Positions 15,599 through 28,171 of a stretch of DNA of 64,000 nucleotides are shown here, piece after piece. The position numbers and the translations under genes were made by a program. Numbering within the stretch: the stretch's first letter is position 1; each line of letters begins with the position of its first letter. Source of the stretch: Mycobacterium sp. SMC-8. Its GTDB lineage: Bacteria > Actinomycetota > Actinomycetes > Mycobacteriales > Mycobacteriaceae. The notes beneath the pieces were generated by a model. The model saw only the letters and a list, made by a program, of their open reading frames with translations, made no database searches and was not told the DNA's origin. The stretch covers positions 3,658,001-3,722,000 of the forward strand of contig NZ_CP079865.1 in the NCBI RefSeq assembly GCF_025263565.1. The letters are read 5' to 3'.

Positions 15599-16645
15599 TC
15601 AGCGCAGCGAGCTGGTGTCGATGACGAACCGGTATCGCACGTCGCTGGCCACGACACGTTCGTAGGCCTCGTTGATGTCGTCCGGCTCGATGATCTCGAT
15701 CTCCGGGGCCACCCCGTGCTCGGCGCAGAAGTCGAGCATCTCCTGGGTCTCGGCGATGCCGCCGATCAACGAGCCTGCGATGCTGCGCCGTCCGAACACC
15801 AGCGCACCGGCCGGGACCTCCATCGGATGCTCGGGCATGCCGAGTTCGACCAGGGTGCCGTCCAGCTTGAGCAGCTTGAGGTAGTCGTCCATCTTCAGGT
15901 TGGCTGACACGGTGTTGAGGATCAGGTCGAAAGTGCCCTGCAGCTCTTTGAAGGTGTCGCGGTCGCTGGTGGCGCGGTAGTCGGACGCGCCCAGGCGCAG
16001 ACCGTCCTCCATCTTCTTGAGTGACTGACTGAGCACCGTCACCTCGGCGCCCATCGCGACGGCCAGCTTGACCGCAAGGTGTCCGAGTCCGCCCAGACCG
16101 ATTACCGCCACCTTCTTGCCCGGCCCGGCGTTCCAGTGGTGCAGCGGCGAATACGTGGTGATGCCCGCGCACAGCAGCGGGGCCGCCTGGTCCAGCGGGA
16201 TCGCGTCCGGAATGGTCAGCACATAGTTCTCGTCGACCACGATCGCGCCGCTGTACCCGCCCTGCGTGCGCTCGCCGTCACGACCGACAGCGTTGTAGGT
16301 GCCGACCATCCCACCGCCGGTGCAGTACTGCTCCTCGCCGGCGCGGCATGCCTCGCACTCGCGGCACGAGTCGACGAAGCACCCCACGCCGACCCGGTCT
16401 CCGACCTTGAATTTCGTTACCTCGGAGCCGATTTCGGTGACGATGCCGGCGATTTCGTGTCCCGGCACGATCGGGTACTCGGCGGCCCCCCATTCGCCCC
16501 GCACGGTGTGGATGTCGGAGTGGCAGATGCCGGCGAAGTGGATGTCGAACGCCACGTCGTGCGGTCCGACGTCACGGCGCGTGACGGTCGTTCTGGTCAG
16601 CGGAGCGTCGGGCGAAGTGGCTGCGAATGCGGAAACGGTGCTCAT
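15599..16645 (-). CDS. adhC: Zinc-dependent NAD(P) alcohol dehydrogenase AdhC
   Basis: Cytosolic medium-chain dehydrogenase oxidising alcohols or reducing aldehydes, of the cinnamyl-alcohol/aldehyde-reductase branch. The catalytic zinc is held by Cys in GICHSDIH, by GHE and by a later Cys. The structural zinc site is the four-Cys loop [16 protein letters not shown]. The cofactor fold carries [12 protein letters not shown] chose the second of two adjacent ATGs (16645), giving [13 protein letters not shown] and placing AGAGG about six bases upstream; ATG 16648 is the alternative. At 348 residues it matches M. tuberculosis AdhC (Rv3045). The gene order beside fecB and ctaD is conserved. Confidence 0.9.
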   Translation of the reverse strand: MSTVSAFAATSPDAPLTRTTVTRRDVGPHDVAFDIHFAGICHSDIHTVRGEWGAAEYPIVPGHEIAGIVTEIGSEVTKFKVGDRVGVGCFVDSCRECEACRAGEEQYCTGGGMVGTYNAVGRDGERTQGGYSGAIVVDENYVLTIPDAIPLDQAAPLLCAGITTYSPLHHWNAGPGKKVAVIGLGGLGHLAVKLAVAMGAEVTVLSQSLKKMEDGLRLGASDYRATSDRDTFKELQGTFDLILNTVSANLKMDDYLKLLKLDGTLVELGMPEHPMEVPAGALVFGRRSIAGSLIGGIAETQEMLDFCAEHGVAPEIEIIEPDDINEAYERVVASDVRYRFVIDTSSLR

Positions 16646-16775
16646 CATTACCTCTAACTCATCGAATTTCTGGCATGAGACCCCTGCCTGGGCAGGCCGG
16701 GTGCCGCGAAAATTGCCGCAACGCTGCGGCTCGTCGATTTCCAACCGCGGGGGCCGGTGCGTTAATCCCGGGCCG

Positions 16776-17918
16776 TCAGTTGATCGGTGCGTTGACCCAT
16801 CGTAGGTCGGCGAGGATTCCGCGTGCGGCCACCACATTGCCGCCGCTCTGCCACACCTCGTTGTTCACCGCGAACACCCGATCGTCGCGGTTGGCCGACA
16901 GCCGCCGCCACGCATCGCTGTTGAGCACCTCAGGCGCGCGTTCGCGGGCTTCGGCAGTGGCGAACGACACATAGAGGATGTCGCCGTCGGCGATCGAGAA
17001 GTCGGGCGAATCCCCGAGATCCTCGTCTGTGATGCCGACCTCGACGTACGGCTTGCCGGTGAAGCGCTGCGCGGCCGGGCGATCGACCCCGACCTCGGCC
17101 AGCACGCTGCCGGGGAAGCTGTCGGGGCCGAACACCCTCATCGTGGTGTCTGTGAACTGCACCACCGATGCCTGGAAATGTGTCGCGTCGCTGTCCTGAC
17201 CGATTTGGTCGGCCTGGCGGTCGAACTCCTCGATCACCGCGTTCGCTGCCCCTATGCGCCCGGTGGCCGCACCCACGGTCCGCAGCGTGTCCTTCCACGC
17301 CGCGCCCGCAGGACCGGTGAAGACGGTCGGCGCGATCTCGGCGAGCCCGGGATGGTCCTGTGGGGTCAGCGCCACCGATCCGAGGATCAGATCCGGTTCG
17401 GCAGCCCGGACGGCGTCGAGGTCGGGGTCACTGCGGTCACCGGCGCCGGGCAGTTCATGGATCACCGTGCCGAGGTAGGCCGGTTGTGTCTGCGAACCGT
17501 CGGGCAGCGCGGCCGCCACGATGCGGGACTGCAGTCCGAGCGCGCACAGGGCGTCGAGCTGGTCGCCCGCGAGCACGACGATGCGCTGCGGGTCCGCGCG
17601 CACCTGGGTGACTTCGGGAATCGGGGGAGAGATGCCGTGCCCGGTCGCGTTGCGCACCTCGCGGTCCGGGGGACCGTCGTCGAGCGGTGCCGGTTCGGGC
17701 GCGCAGGATTCGTCGGGCCTGCGGTCGTTGCCGAGCACGCCCGCGCTCGCGATGCGGGTGACGCTGGTGGTGACCGAGGTCGCGCCGGGCGTGGCGGCGG
17801 GGGCATCACCGGAGGAGCCGCAGCCGTTGAGCGCGGCGACGACGATCGCGGTGCCGACCGCGGTCAGGCCCGCCGACCGGGAGGCCCAGCGGCCCGCCCG
17901 CGCTCCCGTGATCAGCAC
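16776..17918 (-). CDS. fecB: FecB-like iron-siderophore-binding lipoprotein
   Basis: Substrate-binding lipoprotein of the iron-complex transport type, attached to the outer face of the membrane. The signal peptide ends in the lipobox LNGC, with lipidated C33. After a Ser/Thr/Pro-rich linker comes the periplasmic-binding fold, recognised by [31 protein letters not shown] and the C-terminal [14 protein letters not shown] segment. At 380 residues from a GTG start it corresponds to Rv3044 and is divergent from ctaD. There is no permease or ATPase gene beside it, so uptake partners are encoded elsewhere. The 130 bases after it hold two short GC hairpins that may end transcription. Confidence 0.85.
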   Translation of the reverse strand: MLITGARAGRWASRSAGLTAVGTAIVVAALNGCGSSGDAPAATPGATSVTTSVTRIASAGVLGNDRRPDESCAPEPAPLDDGPPDREVRNATGHGISPPIPEVTQVRADPQRIVVLAGDQLDALCALGLQSRIVAAALPDGSQTQPAYLGTVIHELPGAGDRSDPDLDAVRAAEPDLILGSVALTPQDHPGLAEIAPTVFTGPAGAAWKDTLRTVGAATGRIGAANAVIEEFDRQADQIGQDSDATHFQASVVQFTDTTMRVFGPDSFPGSVLAEVGVDRPAAQRFTGKPYVEVGITDEDLGDSPDFSIADGDILYVSFATAEARERAPEVLNSDAWRRLSANRDDRVFAVNNEVWQSGGNVVAARGILADLRWVNAPIN

Positions 17919-21145
<3,227 letters not shown>

Positions 21146-21152
21146 GGCCGGC

Positions 21153-22595
21153 TCAGACCACGACGGCGGTCGGTTCCGGCGGGGTCATACCGGTGACGCT
21201 GCGCCAGGCCCGCGCCAGCAACTCGATCGCGTCGACCAGCTGAGGATCCGGCAGCGCGTAGGGCACCCGGATGAAGCGTTCCAGCGTGCCGTCCACCCCG
21301 AAGCGCGGACCGGGCGGGATCTCCAGCCCCATCCGCGACGCTGCCGCCGACAACGCCGAACTCATCGGGGCGGGCAACCGCACCCACAGCGACAGGCCAC
21401 CGGTGCCCGGCACCGGTTGCCAGTCGGGAAGGTGCTCGGCGAGCAGCCGCAGCAGCAGGGACCGCCGGGACCGCAGCAGGTCGCGGCGCTCGGGCAGCAC
21501 CTCATCCTCGGCCGCCAGAAGCCGGGCCCCGGCGAGCTGTTCGAGGATCGGGGTGCCCATGTCCACCGAAGGCCGCAACGCGGCGATGGTGGCCAGCGAG
21601 CTTCGGTCGGCGCGGATCCAGCCGATCCGCAGACCGCCCCAGAACGACTTCGACATCGAGCCGACCGTCAGCACCAGGTCGCGCCGCGTCGTCATCGACG
21701 CGGCGAACGGGGCGGGTACCTGTTCGTCGAGCCACATGTCGGTGATGGTCTCGTCGGCAACCGTGCGGGTGCGGGTGTCACTGATGATGTGCGCCAAGCG
21801 CTTCCGCTCGGCGACCGGCATGGTCATACCGGTCGGATTGTGGTTGTCGGGGATCAGGTACGCGAGCTTGGGTGCCAGTTGCCGAATAGTGGCCTCGACG
21901 GCGTCGAGCTCCCAGCCGTCGGGTGTCATCGCCACCGGCGCCGGTCGCACGCCGCGCGAGGCCATCGCCGCCAGTGCCCCGTGATAGGTGGGTTGTTCGA
22001 CGAGGACGCGATCCCCGGGCTGGGTGTAGGTGGCCAGGATCAACCCGATCGCGTGCAACGCTCCGGTGGTCACCATGATCTCGTCAGGTTCAGTGGGAAG
22101 CCCACGCGCACAATATCTTTCGGCGATCGCAGCGCGCAGTGGCGGCACCCCGAACAATTCGATGCCGATGTCGTGCAGGTACGGGGTGACCTGTGCGGCG
22201 GCGTCGACGAATGCCTGCGAGACGACGGCCGCAGGGGCGGCCAGGGTGGCCGCCGCGAGATTGGCGGCGGCCGTGGTGGCGGGTGCGGGCTCGGTCGGGC
22301 TCAGCGGCAGCGCGGTGGTGCTGCGGGCGCCGCGCCGTGCATTGAGGTAGCCGTCGTCGCGCAACTGCGCGTAGGCCGCCGTGACCGTGGTGCGGGACAC
22401 GTGCAGCGCCTCGGCGAGTGCCCGCTCGCTGGGCAGCCGGGCACCGACCGGGACCCGGCCGTCGATGATCAGCAACCGGATGGCATCGGCGAGACCGTGA
22501 TACGCCGGCCCCGTGCGACTGGACGTCCGCCAGTTACCCAGCTCGCGAGCCAAAAGGTCCACATCGAGCGATCGCACCGCCATTGCGCCAGTCAT
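21153..22595 (-). CDS. MocR/YczR-type regulator (GntR helix-turn-helix plus aminotransferase fold)
   Basis: Transcription factor of the MocR family. Residues 25-95 form a GntR winged helix (LPSERALAEALHVSRTTV). Residues 120-470 form a PLP-dependent aminotransferase fold that senses PLP or an amino acid; the segment SMSKSFWGGLRIGWI carries the PLP-binding Lys. It is divergent from a YczE-type membrane protein gene, an arrangement known for the YczR subfamily, so that gene is its likely target. CCAGT/ACTGG half-sites fill the gap between them. Start may be ATG 22595 or ATG 22583. No Shine-Dalgarno site is visible. Confidence 0.88.
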   Translation of the reverse strand: MTGAMAVRSLDVDLLARELGNWRTSSRTGPAYHGLADAIRLLIIDGRVPVGARLPSERALAEALHVSRTTVTAAYAQLRDDGYLNARRGARSTTALPLSPTEPAPATTAAANLAAATLAAPAAVVSQAFVDAAAQVTPYLHDIGIELFGVPPLRAAIAERYCARGLPTEPDEIMVTTGALHAIGLILATYTQPGDRVLVEQPTYHGALAAMASRGVRPAPVAMTPDGWELDAVEATIRQLAPKLAYLIPDNHNPTGMTMPVAERKRLAHIISDTRTRTVADETITDMWLDEQVPAPFAASMTTRRDLVLTVGSMSKSFWGGLRIGWIRADRSSLATIAALRPSVDMGTPILEQLAGARLLAAEDEVLPERRDLLRSRRSLLLRLLAEHLPDWQPVPGTGGLSLWVRLPAPMSSALSAAASRMGLEIPPGPRFGVDGTLERFIRVPYALPDPQLVDAIELLARAWRSVTGMTPPEPTAVVV

Positions 22596-22646
22596 TAGGG
22601 CCAGTATTGCTCAACTGGATATTGAGAGGCAAGCCAGTTCTGGCCC
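22588..22646. promoter_or_regulatory. CCAGT/ACTGG half-site array, candidate MocR operator
   Basis: CCAGT occurs at 22588, 22601 and 22634 and its inverse ACTGG at 22614, with CTGG at 22640. The first three are exactly 13 bases apart. GGGCCAG (22598-22604) and CTGGCCC (22640-22646) form an outer inverted repeat. The array overlaps the regulator start and lies just before the small gene at 22658, as expected for a shared operator. Confidence 0.5.
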
Positions 22647-22657
22647 ATCATGGCCGC

Positions 22658-22810
22658 ATGACGCACTGGTTATCTCGCCTGGGCCAGCGGCTGGCCGACC
22701 TGTACTACCTGCCTTCGATGGGCAGCACCGTCGACGAGCGCGATTCCGACGCCCGACGCGTGCGCAGTGAGCTGGACGCGATCCGAATGCACTTCCCGGA
22801 CCACGCGTAG
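22658..22810 (+). CDS. 50-residue protein upstream of yczE, function unknown
   Basis: A small protein starting MTHWLSRLGQRLADLYYLPS, with an amphipathic N-terminal helix and a charged C-terminal helix (DSDARRVRSELDAIRMHFP). Its TAG overlaps the GTG of yczE (TAGTG), so the two are coupled. I know similar short mycobacterial proteins only as hypothetical. It lies directly behind the candidate MocR operator and would be first in the regulated transcript. Confidence 0.55.
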   Translation: MTHWLSRLGQRLADLYYLPSMGSTVDERDSDARRVRSELDAIRMHFPDHA

Positions 22811-23540
22811 TGGCGGCGGTCCCGCGCGCAGCACTGCGAGGCGCGGCGCTGCTCGCCGGGTTGTGCGGTTATGGCGTGTCGATGGCGATGATGGTCCGCA
22901 GCGGCCTCGGCCTGGACCCGTGGGACGTGTTCCATCAGGGCTTGTCGGAGCGGACCGGCATGAGCATCGGGACCGCCTCGGCGGTGACCGGCGTGGTGGT
23001 GCTGCTGGCCTGGATCCCGCTGCGCAACCGGCCCGGGATCGGCACCGTCGCCAACGTGGTCGTGATCGCGGTCAGCGTCGACGTCGCGCTGTGGCTCATT
23101 CCGGCACCGGAGTCTCTGCCCGTGCGCGCGACGCTTCTGGGCACCGCGGTCGTCCTCAACGCACTGAGCACCGTGCTCTACATCGGCGCCGGGCTCGGTC
23201 CCGGACCGCGCGACGGCCTCATGACCGGTCTGGTCGTGCGCACAGGCCGGTCGGTGCGCCTGATCCGGACCGGCATCGAAGTCACGGTGCTGGCGGTGGG
23301 TTGGGTCTCGGCGGCACGGTCGGCATCGGCACGCTCGTCTACGCGTTCGGTATCGGTCCGCTGGTGCAACTGTTTCTGCGGCTGACGCCGCGGCGGGTAC
23401 TGGCGGCCAGCGGATGGGCCCGGGTCGAATCGCCGCGTCCGGGGACCGGCCGGCGCATCGCCGAACGGGATGCGGGCACCGCCGCGGTGGCCGATCGGGT
23501 CGTCCTCAACGGCGGCGACGGGCGGGCGATTTCGAGCTGA
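22810..23540 (+). pseudogene. yczE: YczE-family membrane protein, interrupted by a frameshift
   Basis: Integral membrane protein of the YczE/YitT-like class, five to six membrane segments, partner of MocR/YczR regulators. The first frame (from GTG 22810) has the hallmarks GYGVSMAMMVRSGLGLDPWDVFHQGL and GLGPGPRDGLMTGL, then goes off at about 23306 (VGWVSAARSAS). The other frame supplies the expected continuation GGTVGIGTLVYAFGIGPLVQ and a hydrophilic tail to TGA 23538-23540. One missing base at about 23306-23308 accounts for this; restored length is 243 residues. It may be a true mutation or a sequencing error. Substrate unknown. Confidence 0.75.
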
Positions 23541-23541
23541 C

Positions 23542-23547
23542 TACGAT
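23542..23547 (+). promoter_or_regulatory. TACGAT -10 box, leaderless start
   Basis: A TANNNT hexamer ends six bases before GTG 23554, with no ribosome site between, the usual signature of a leaderless mycobacterial transcript. Confidence 0.5.
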
Positions 23548-23553
23548 GGTCGG

Positions 23554-24420
23554 GTGCCAGTCGACGACCGCTCCGATGCCGTGCAGGATCCGGTGCCGGA
23601 AGCCGACCCCGACCTGCTGATCGACTTCGCCAACGTCACCCTGCGCCGCAACGGGCGGTTGCTGGTGGGCCCGGTGACCTGGTCGGTGGAACTCGACGAA
23701 CGCTGGGTGGTGATCGGGCCGAACGGGGCGGGCAAGACCTCGTTGCTGCGCATGGCGGCCGCGATGGAGCACCCCTCGTCGGGCACCGCGTATGTCCTGG
23801 GGGAGCGGCTCGGCCGCGTCGACATGTCGGAACTGCGTTCGCGCGTCGGGCTGAGCAGCGCGGCGCTGTCCCAGCGGGTTCCCGACGACGAGACGGTGCG
23901 GGATCTCGTGGTGTCCGCGGGCTACGCGGTGCTGGGGCGGTGGCGCGAGGAATACGACGAGGTGGACTACGTGCAGGCCGTCGACATGCTGGAGAGCGTC
24001 GGCGCCGAGCACCTCGCCGAGCGCACGTTCGGGACGCTGTCGGAGGGCGAGCGCAAGCGGGTACTGATCGCGCGGTCCCTGATGACCGACCCGGAGCTGC
24101 TGTTGCTCGACGAGCCGGCCGCAGGGCTCGACCTGGGCGGCCGGGAGGAGCTGGTGGCGCGGATGAGCGATCTGGCCGCCGATCCCGATGCCCCGGCGCT
24201 GGTGCTGGTCACCCATCACGTCGAGGAGATCCCGCCGGGCTTCTCCCACTGCCTGATCCTGTCCGAAGGCAAAGTGGTTGACTCCGGACTCCTCAGCGAT
24301 GTGCTGACCGCCGAGAATCTGTCCAAGGCCTTCGGCCAGTCCATCGCGCTGGACTACATCGACGGACGCTATTTCGCCCGCCGCACCCGTAGCCGCGCCG
24401 CCCACAGGAGACGTGCATGA
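23554..24420 (+). CDS. ABC transporter ATP-binding protein (Rv3041c-like)
   Basis: ATPase component of an ABC system, cytoplasmic or membrane-associated. Walker A is GPNGAGKT, the signature LSEGERKR, Walker B LLLLDEP, and the switch His is in THHVEEIP. The 288-residue length is a full single-domain ATPase. The start is GTG 23554 behind a leaderless promoter; an upstream in-frame ATG would add an implausible tail. No permease gene is adjacent, so its transporter is unknown; an iron-related FecE-like role has been suggested only by similarity. It overlaps the Nudix gene (ATGA). Confidence 0.88.
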   Translation: MPVDDRSDAVQDPVPEADPDLLIDFANVTLRRNGRLLVGPVTWSVELDERWVVIGPNGAGKTSLLRMAAAMEHPSSGTAYVLGERLGRVDMSELRSRVGLSSAALSQRVPDDETVRDLVVSAGYAVLGRWREEYDEVDYVQAVDMLESVGAEHLAERTFGTLSEGERKRVLIARSLMTDPELLLLDEPAAGLDLGGREELVARMSDLAADPDAPALVLVTHHVEEIPPGFSHCLILSEGKVVDSGLLSDVLTAENLSKAFGQSIALDYIDGRYFARRTRSRAAHRRRA

Positions 24421-25250
24421 CCGACCCCGACCCGCTGGTGCCCCGCCCCGCCGCGACCGTGATGCTGGTGCGCGACACGCCTGAGGGCATCAAGATCTTC
24501 CTGATGCGCAGGCACTCGGCGATGGACTTCGTCGCCGGGGTGATGGTGTTCCCCGGCGGGGGCGTCGACGACCGGGACCGCAACGCCGACGTCGCCTGGC
24601 ACGGTCCGGACCGCAACTGGTGGGCCGAGCGATTCAACGTGGATCCCGAACTCGCCGAGGCGCTCGTGTGCGCCGCCGCGCGCGAGACCTTCGAAGAGTC
24701 CGGCGTGCTGTTCGCCGGCGCGGCCGACGATCCGGACCTGCTGGTCGACGATGCCTCGGTGTACCGCGAGCAGCGGGCGGCGCTGGAGAACAAGTCGCTG
24801 TCGTTCGGTGAGTTCCTGCGCTCGGAGAAGCTGGTGCTGCGCGCCGATCTGCTGCGGCCGTGGGCGAACTGGGTCACTCCCAAGGAGGAGCGCACCCACC
24901 GCTACGACACCTACTTCTTCGTGGGAGCGCTGCCTCAGGGGCAGCGCGCCGACGGCGACAACACCGAAACCGACAAGGCCGACTGGGTGACCCCGCAGGC
25001 CGCCCTCGACGACTTCGCCGACGGCCGCAGCTTTCTGCTGCCGCCGACGTGGACGCAGCTCGACGCGCTGAACGGGCGCACCGTGTCCGAGGTGCTCGCC
25101 GTGGAACGCAAGATCGTCGCCATCGAACCCTCGCTCGCCGCCCGCAACGGCGGGAACTGGGAGATCGAGTTCTTCGACGGTGAGCGCTACAACGCGGCGC
25201 GCAACCGGCGGGCTCCGCAGGGCTACACCGACGGGGCGCCGCTCGCGTGA
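24417..25250 (+). CDS. Nudix hydrolase (Rv3040c-like)
   Basis: Hydrolase of nucleoside diphosphates linked to another group; the substrate is not readable. The Nudix box is split by an insertion: FPGGGVDD at about residues 42-49 and [11 protein letters not shown] at about 91-101, a layout seen in the larger CoA-type or actinobacterial Nudix proteins. The remaining residues ([18 protein letters not shown]) form the long C-terminal part. At 277 residues it is complete. It is coupled to the ABC ATPase upstream by ATGA and to the enoyl-CoA hydratase gene downstream by GTGA; the neighbour suggests a link to CoA metabolism, by inference. Confidence 0.85.
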   Translation: MTDPDPLVPRPAATVMLVRDTPEGIKIFLMRRHSAMDFVAGVMVFPGGGVDDRDRNADVAWHGPDRNWWAERFNVDPELAEALVCAAARETFEESGVLFAGAADDPDLLVDDASVYREQRAALENKSLSFGEFLRSEKLVLRADLLRPWANWVTPKEERTHRYDTYFFVGALPQGQRADGDNTETDKADWVTPQAALDDFADGRSFLLPPTWTQLDALNGRTVSEVLAVERKIVAIEPSLAARNGGNWEIEFFDGERYNAARNRRAPQGYTDGAPLA

Positions 25251-25927
25251 CGGAGTTCGTCAGCACGGTCCTGGCCCCCGGCGACGGGCAGCGGATCGCC
25301 ACGCTGCTGGTGTCCCGGCCGCCGACGAACGCGCTGACCCGCCAGGTGTATCGGGAGCTCACCGAAGCCGCAGCCGACCTGGGGGCCCGGCCCGAGGTGT
25401 CGGCGGTGATCCTGTTCGGAGGCCATGAGATCTTCTCGGCCGGGGAGGACATGCCGGAACTGAACACGTTGACCGCCGAGGAGGCCGCAGCCGCGGAACG
25501 GGTCGCCGTCGACGCGCTCGACGCGCTGGTGAACCTGCCCAAGCCGACCGTGGCCGCGATCACCGGTTATGCGCTCGGCGCCGGGCTGACGCTGGCGTTG
25601 GCGGCCGACTGGCGGGTGAGCGGGGACAACGTGAAGTTCGGGGCGACGGAGATCCTGGCCGGCCGGGCGCCCACCGGCACCGGCGCCGCGCGCCTGGCCC
25701 GCGCGATCGGCCAGAGCAAGGCCAGGGATCTGGTGTTCAGCGGCCGGTTCGTCGATGCCCGGGAGGCGCTGGCGCTCGGCCTGATCGACGAGATGGTGGC
25801 CCCGGACGGCGTCTACGACGCGGCGCGGGCCTGGGCCGGTCGCTTCACCGACTACCCGGCCGAGGTGCTGGCAGCCGCGAAGTGGTCGTTCACCCGCGAT
25901 GAGAGCACCGGCGCCGACGGACGTTAG
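25247..25927 (+). CDS. Enoyl-CoA hydratase/isomerase family protein (EchA17-like)
   Basis: Crotonase-fold enzyme acting on acyl-CoA esters. The first oxyanion loop is FSAGEDM and the second [17 protein letters not shown]; the [14 protein letters not shown] segment carries the Glu of the active region. At 226 residues it is slightly short for the family (about 250), missing some of the C-terminal helix. It starts at a GTG overlapping the Nudix stop and lies where echA17 (Rv3039c) sits in M. tuberculosis. Substrate unknown. Confidence 0.85.
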   Translation: MTEFVSTVLAPGDGQRIATLLVSRPPTNALTRQVYRELTEAAADLGARPEVSAVILFGGHEIFSAGEDMPELNTLTAEEAAAAERVAVDALDALVNLPKPTVAAITGYALGAGLTLALAADWRVSGDNVKFGATEILAGRAPTGTGAARLARAIGQSKARDLVFSGRFVDAREALALGLIDEMVAPDGVYDAARAWAGRFTDYPAEVLAAAKWSFTRDESTGADGR

Positions 25928-25930
25928 GCT
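25925..25930 (+). promoter_or_regulatory. TAGGCT -10 box, leaderless start
   Basis: TANNNT seven bases before ATG 25938. The box overlaps the stop codon of the upstream gene, so the methyltransferase has its own promoter. Confidence 0.45.
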
Positions 25931-25937
25931 GCCCTGC

Positions 25938-26936
25938 ATGACGGAAACGAAGGAACCCGGCGCCTACTCTGATGTCGCCGTCCCGGCTCCGCAGCCCCAC
26001 GCGACCAAAGAGCAGGTCGAAGCCGCGATGCACGACACCAAGCTGGCCCAGGTGCTCTACCACGACTGGGAGGCCGAAACCTACGACGAGAAGTGGTCCA
26101 TCTCCTACGACCAGCGCTGCGTCGACTACGCCCGCGGCCGGTTCGACGCCGCGGTGCCCGAGGAGGTGCAGCGCGAGCTGCCCTACGATCGGGCCCTCGA
26201 GCTGGGCTGCGGGACAGGCTTCTTTCTGCTCAACCTGATCCAGGCCGGGGTTGCGCGTCGCGGATCGGTGACGGACCTTTCGCCGGGGATGGTCAAGGTC
26301 GCCACCCGCAACGGTCAGTCGCTGGGACTGGACATCGACGGCCGCGTCGCCGACGCCGAGGGCATCCCGTACGAGGACAACACCTTCGACCTGGTGGTCG
26401 GCCACGCCGTGCTGCACCACATTCCCGACGTGGAGCTGTCGCTGCGTGAGGTCGTGCGGGTGCTCAAGCCCGGGGGGCGGTTCGTGTTCGCGGGGGAGCC
26501 CACCACAGTCGGTAACCGGTATGCCCGTGAGCTGTCGACGCTGACGTGGCGCGTCGCGACCAACGTCACCAAGCTGCCGATGCTGGCCGGCTGGCGCAGG
26601 CCGCAGGCCGAGCTCGACGAGTCGTCGCGGGCGGCCGCACTCGAGGCCGTGGTCGATCTGCACACCTTCGATCCCGCCGACCTGGAGCGGATGGCCGCCA
26701 ACGCCGGAGCGGTCGAAGTCCGCACGGCCAGCGAGGAATTCACCGCCGCGATGCTGGGCTGGCCGGTCCGTACCTTCGAGGCGGCCGTGCCGCCGGGCCG
26801 GTTGGGTTGGGGCTGGGCGAAATTCGCCTTCGGAAGCTGGACCACGCTGTCCTGGGTGGACGCCAACGTTTGGCGCCGTGTGGTGCCGAAGGGCTGGTTT
26901 TACAACGTCATGGTGACCGGGGTCAAACCGTCGTAG
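25938..26936 (+). CDS. Class I SAM-dependent methyltransferase (Rv3038c-like)
   Basis: A 332-residue methyltransferase of unknown substrate. Motif I is ALELGCGTGFF, followed by LVVGHAVLHHIPDVE and a C-terminal lid rich in Trp (WGWAKFAFGSWTTLSW). I chose ATG 25938, which follows a TAGGCT box by seven bases and gives MTETKEPGAYSD; the upstream in-frame ATG falls within the previous gene. It belongs to the conserved block Rv3038c-Rv3030 that includes the methylglucose lipopolysaccharide genes, so a carbohydrate methylation role is possible but unproven. Confidence 0.85.
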   Translation: MTETKEPGAYSDVAVPAPQPHATKEQVEAAMHDTKLAQVLYHDWEAETYDEKWSISYDQRCVDYARGRFDAAVPEEVQRELPYDRALELGCGTGFFLLNLIQAGVARRGSVTDLSPGMVKVATRNGQSLGLDIDGRVADAEGIPYEDNTFDLVVGHAVLHHIPDVELSLREVVRVLKPGGRFVFAGEPTTVGNRYARELSTLTWRVATNVTKLPMLAGWRRPQAELDESSRAAALEAVVDLHTFDPADLERMAANAGAVEVRTASEEFTAAMLGWPVRTFEAAVPPGRLGWGWAKFAFGSWTTLSWVDANVWRRVVPKGWFYNVMVTGVKPS

Positions 26937-26953
26937 AGTTCGGCCTTTCCGAT

Positions 26954-28096
26954 GTGGCCTACCTGCGCAGTGGCACCGGCCGGCAGGCCCTGGCCGAGAT
27001 GTCCCGCCACGCGCTGACCGACTCATCGTTGGTAGCGGATATCGCCTCGGCCAGAAGCCGTTTCGGTGACCGGACAGCGGTGCTGGTGGAGACCGTCAGA
27101 CTGCGGCGCAAAGCAGTCGCGAAGTTCGCCGATGCGGCGGACTGGTTGTTCACCGACGACGCGCTGCAGCAGGCCACGGCAGCACCGGTCGCCGAACATC
27201 GGGCGCGCAGGCTGTCCGGCAGAACGGTGCACGACGCCACCTGTTCGATCGGCAGTGAGCTTGCCGCGCTTCGCAATCGGGCCGACTTCGTACTGGGTAG
27301 CGACATCGACCCGGTACGGCTGGCGATGGCCCGGCACAACGTGGGCGCCACCGTGCCGCTGTGCCGGGCCGACGCGCTCGCGCCGGTCACCGCCGACGCG
27401 GTCGTCGTCGTCGACCCGGCGCGGCGCAGCGGCGCCAGGAGGCGGTTCGCTCCGCGTGGTTACGTGCCTGCGCTGGACGAGCTGCTCGACGTGCTGCGCC
27501 ACCGCGACCACGTCGTGAAGTGCGCCCCTGGAGTCGATTTCGCGGTTCTCGCCGAGCTCGGCTTCGAAGGCGAGATCGAGGTGACATCGCTGGGAGGAAG
27601 TGTCCGCGAGGCATGCCTGTGGTCACGGGGACTGGCGGCAGGCGTGCGGCGGCGAGCGACCGTCCTGGACACCGGAGAACAGCTCACCGACACCGATCCC
27701 GGGGAGTGCGCGGTGGCGCCGGCGGGGCGGTGGATCGTCGACCCCGACGGCGCGGTGGTGCGCTCTGGACTGGTGCGCCAGTACGCGGCGCGGCACGGGC
27801 TCTGGCAGCTCGACCGCGACATTGCCTACCTGTCCGGCGACCGGTTACCCGACGGTCAGCGCGGCTTCGAGGTCCTGGAGCAGGTGGCGTTCAGCGAACG
27901 ACACCTGCGGCAGGCGCTTTCGCGCCACGCCGCCGGAGCTGTCGAAATCCTCGTCCGCGGTGTCGCCGTCGATCCGGACGTGTTGCGCAGTCGGCTGCGG
28001 CTGCGCGGGGACGCTCATGTGAGCGTGGTCATCACCCGGCTGGGTTCCGGGGTGGCAAGCCGGGCAACGGCATTCATATGTCGTCCGTCACGCTGA
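26954..28096 (+). CDS. Class I methyltransferase with THUMP-like C-terminal domain (Rv3037c-like)
   Basis: About 380 residues. Residues 95-130 contain a degenerate SAM motif (VHDATCSIGSELAAL) followed by SDIDPVRLAMARHN; DPARR in VVVVDPARRSG stands where RNA/DNA methylases have (N/D)PPY. The last 80 residues match the THUMP-like domain of this actinobacterial family. Start codon is uncertain: GTG 26954 follows a TAGAGT box (26933-26938) and gives VAYLRSGTGRQAL. It lies 17 bases after the previous methyltransferase. The DPARR motif and RNA-binding-like tail favour an RNA target, though the family is not characterised to my knowledge. Confidence 0.75.
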   Translation: MAYLRSGTGRQALAEMSRHALTDSSLVADIASARSRFGDRTAVLVETVRLRRKAVAKFADAADWLFTDDALQQATAAPVAEHRARRLSGRTVHDATCSIGSELAALRNRADFVLGSDIDPVRLAMARHNVGATVPLCRADALAPVTADAVVVVDPARRSGARRRFAPRGYVPALDELLDVLRHRDHVVKCAPGVDFAVLAELGFEGEIEVTSLGGSVREACLWSRGLAAGVRRRATVLDTGEQLTDTDPGECAVAPAGRWIVDPDGAVVRSGLVRQYAARHGLWQLDRDIAYLSGDRLPDGQRGFEVLEQVAFSERHLRQALSRHAAGAVEILVRGVAVDPDVLRSRLRLRGDAHVSVVITRLGSGVASRATAFICRPSR

Positions 28097-28171
28097 AAGC
28101 TCACGTACCCTGGCCCTATCAGTTCGCCATGCGCCGAGTCCACGAGGCGCCGATCACGAGGACGTCCGACG

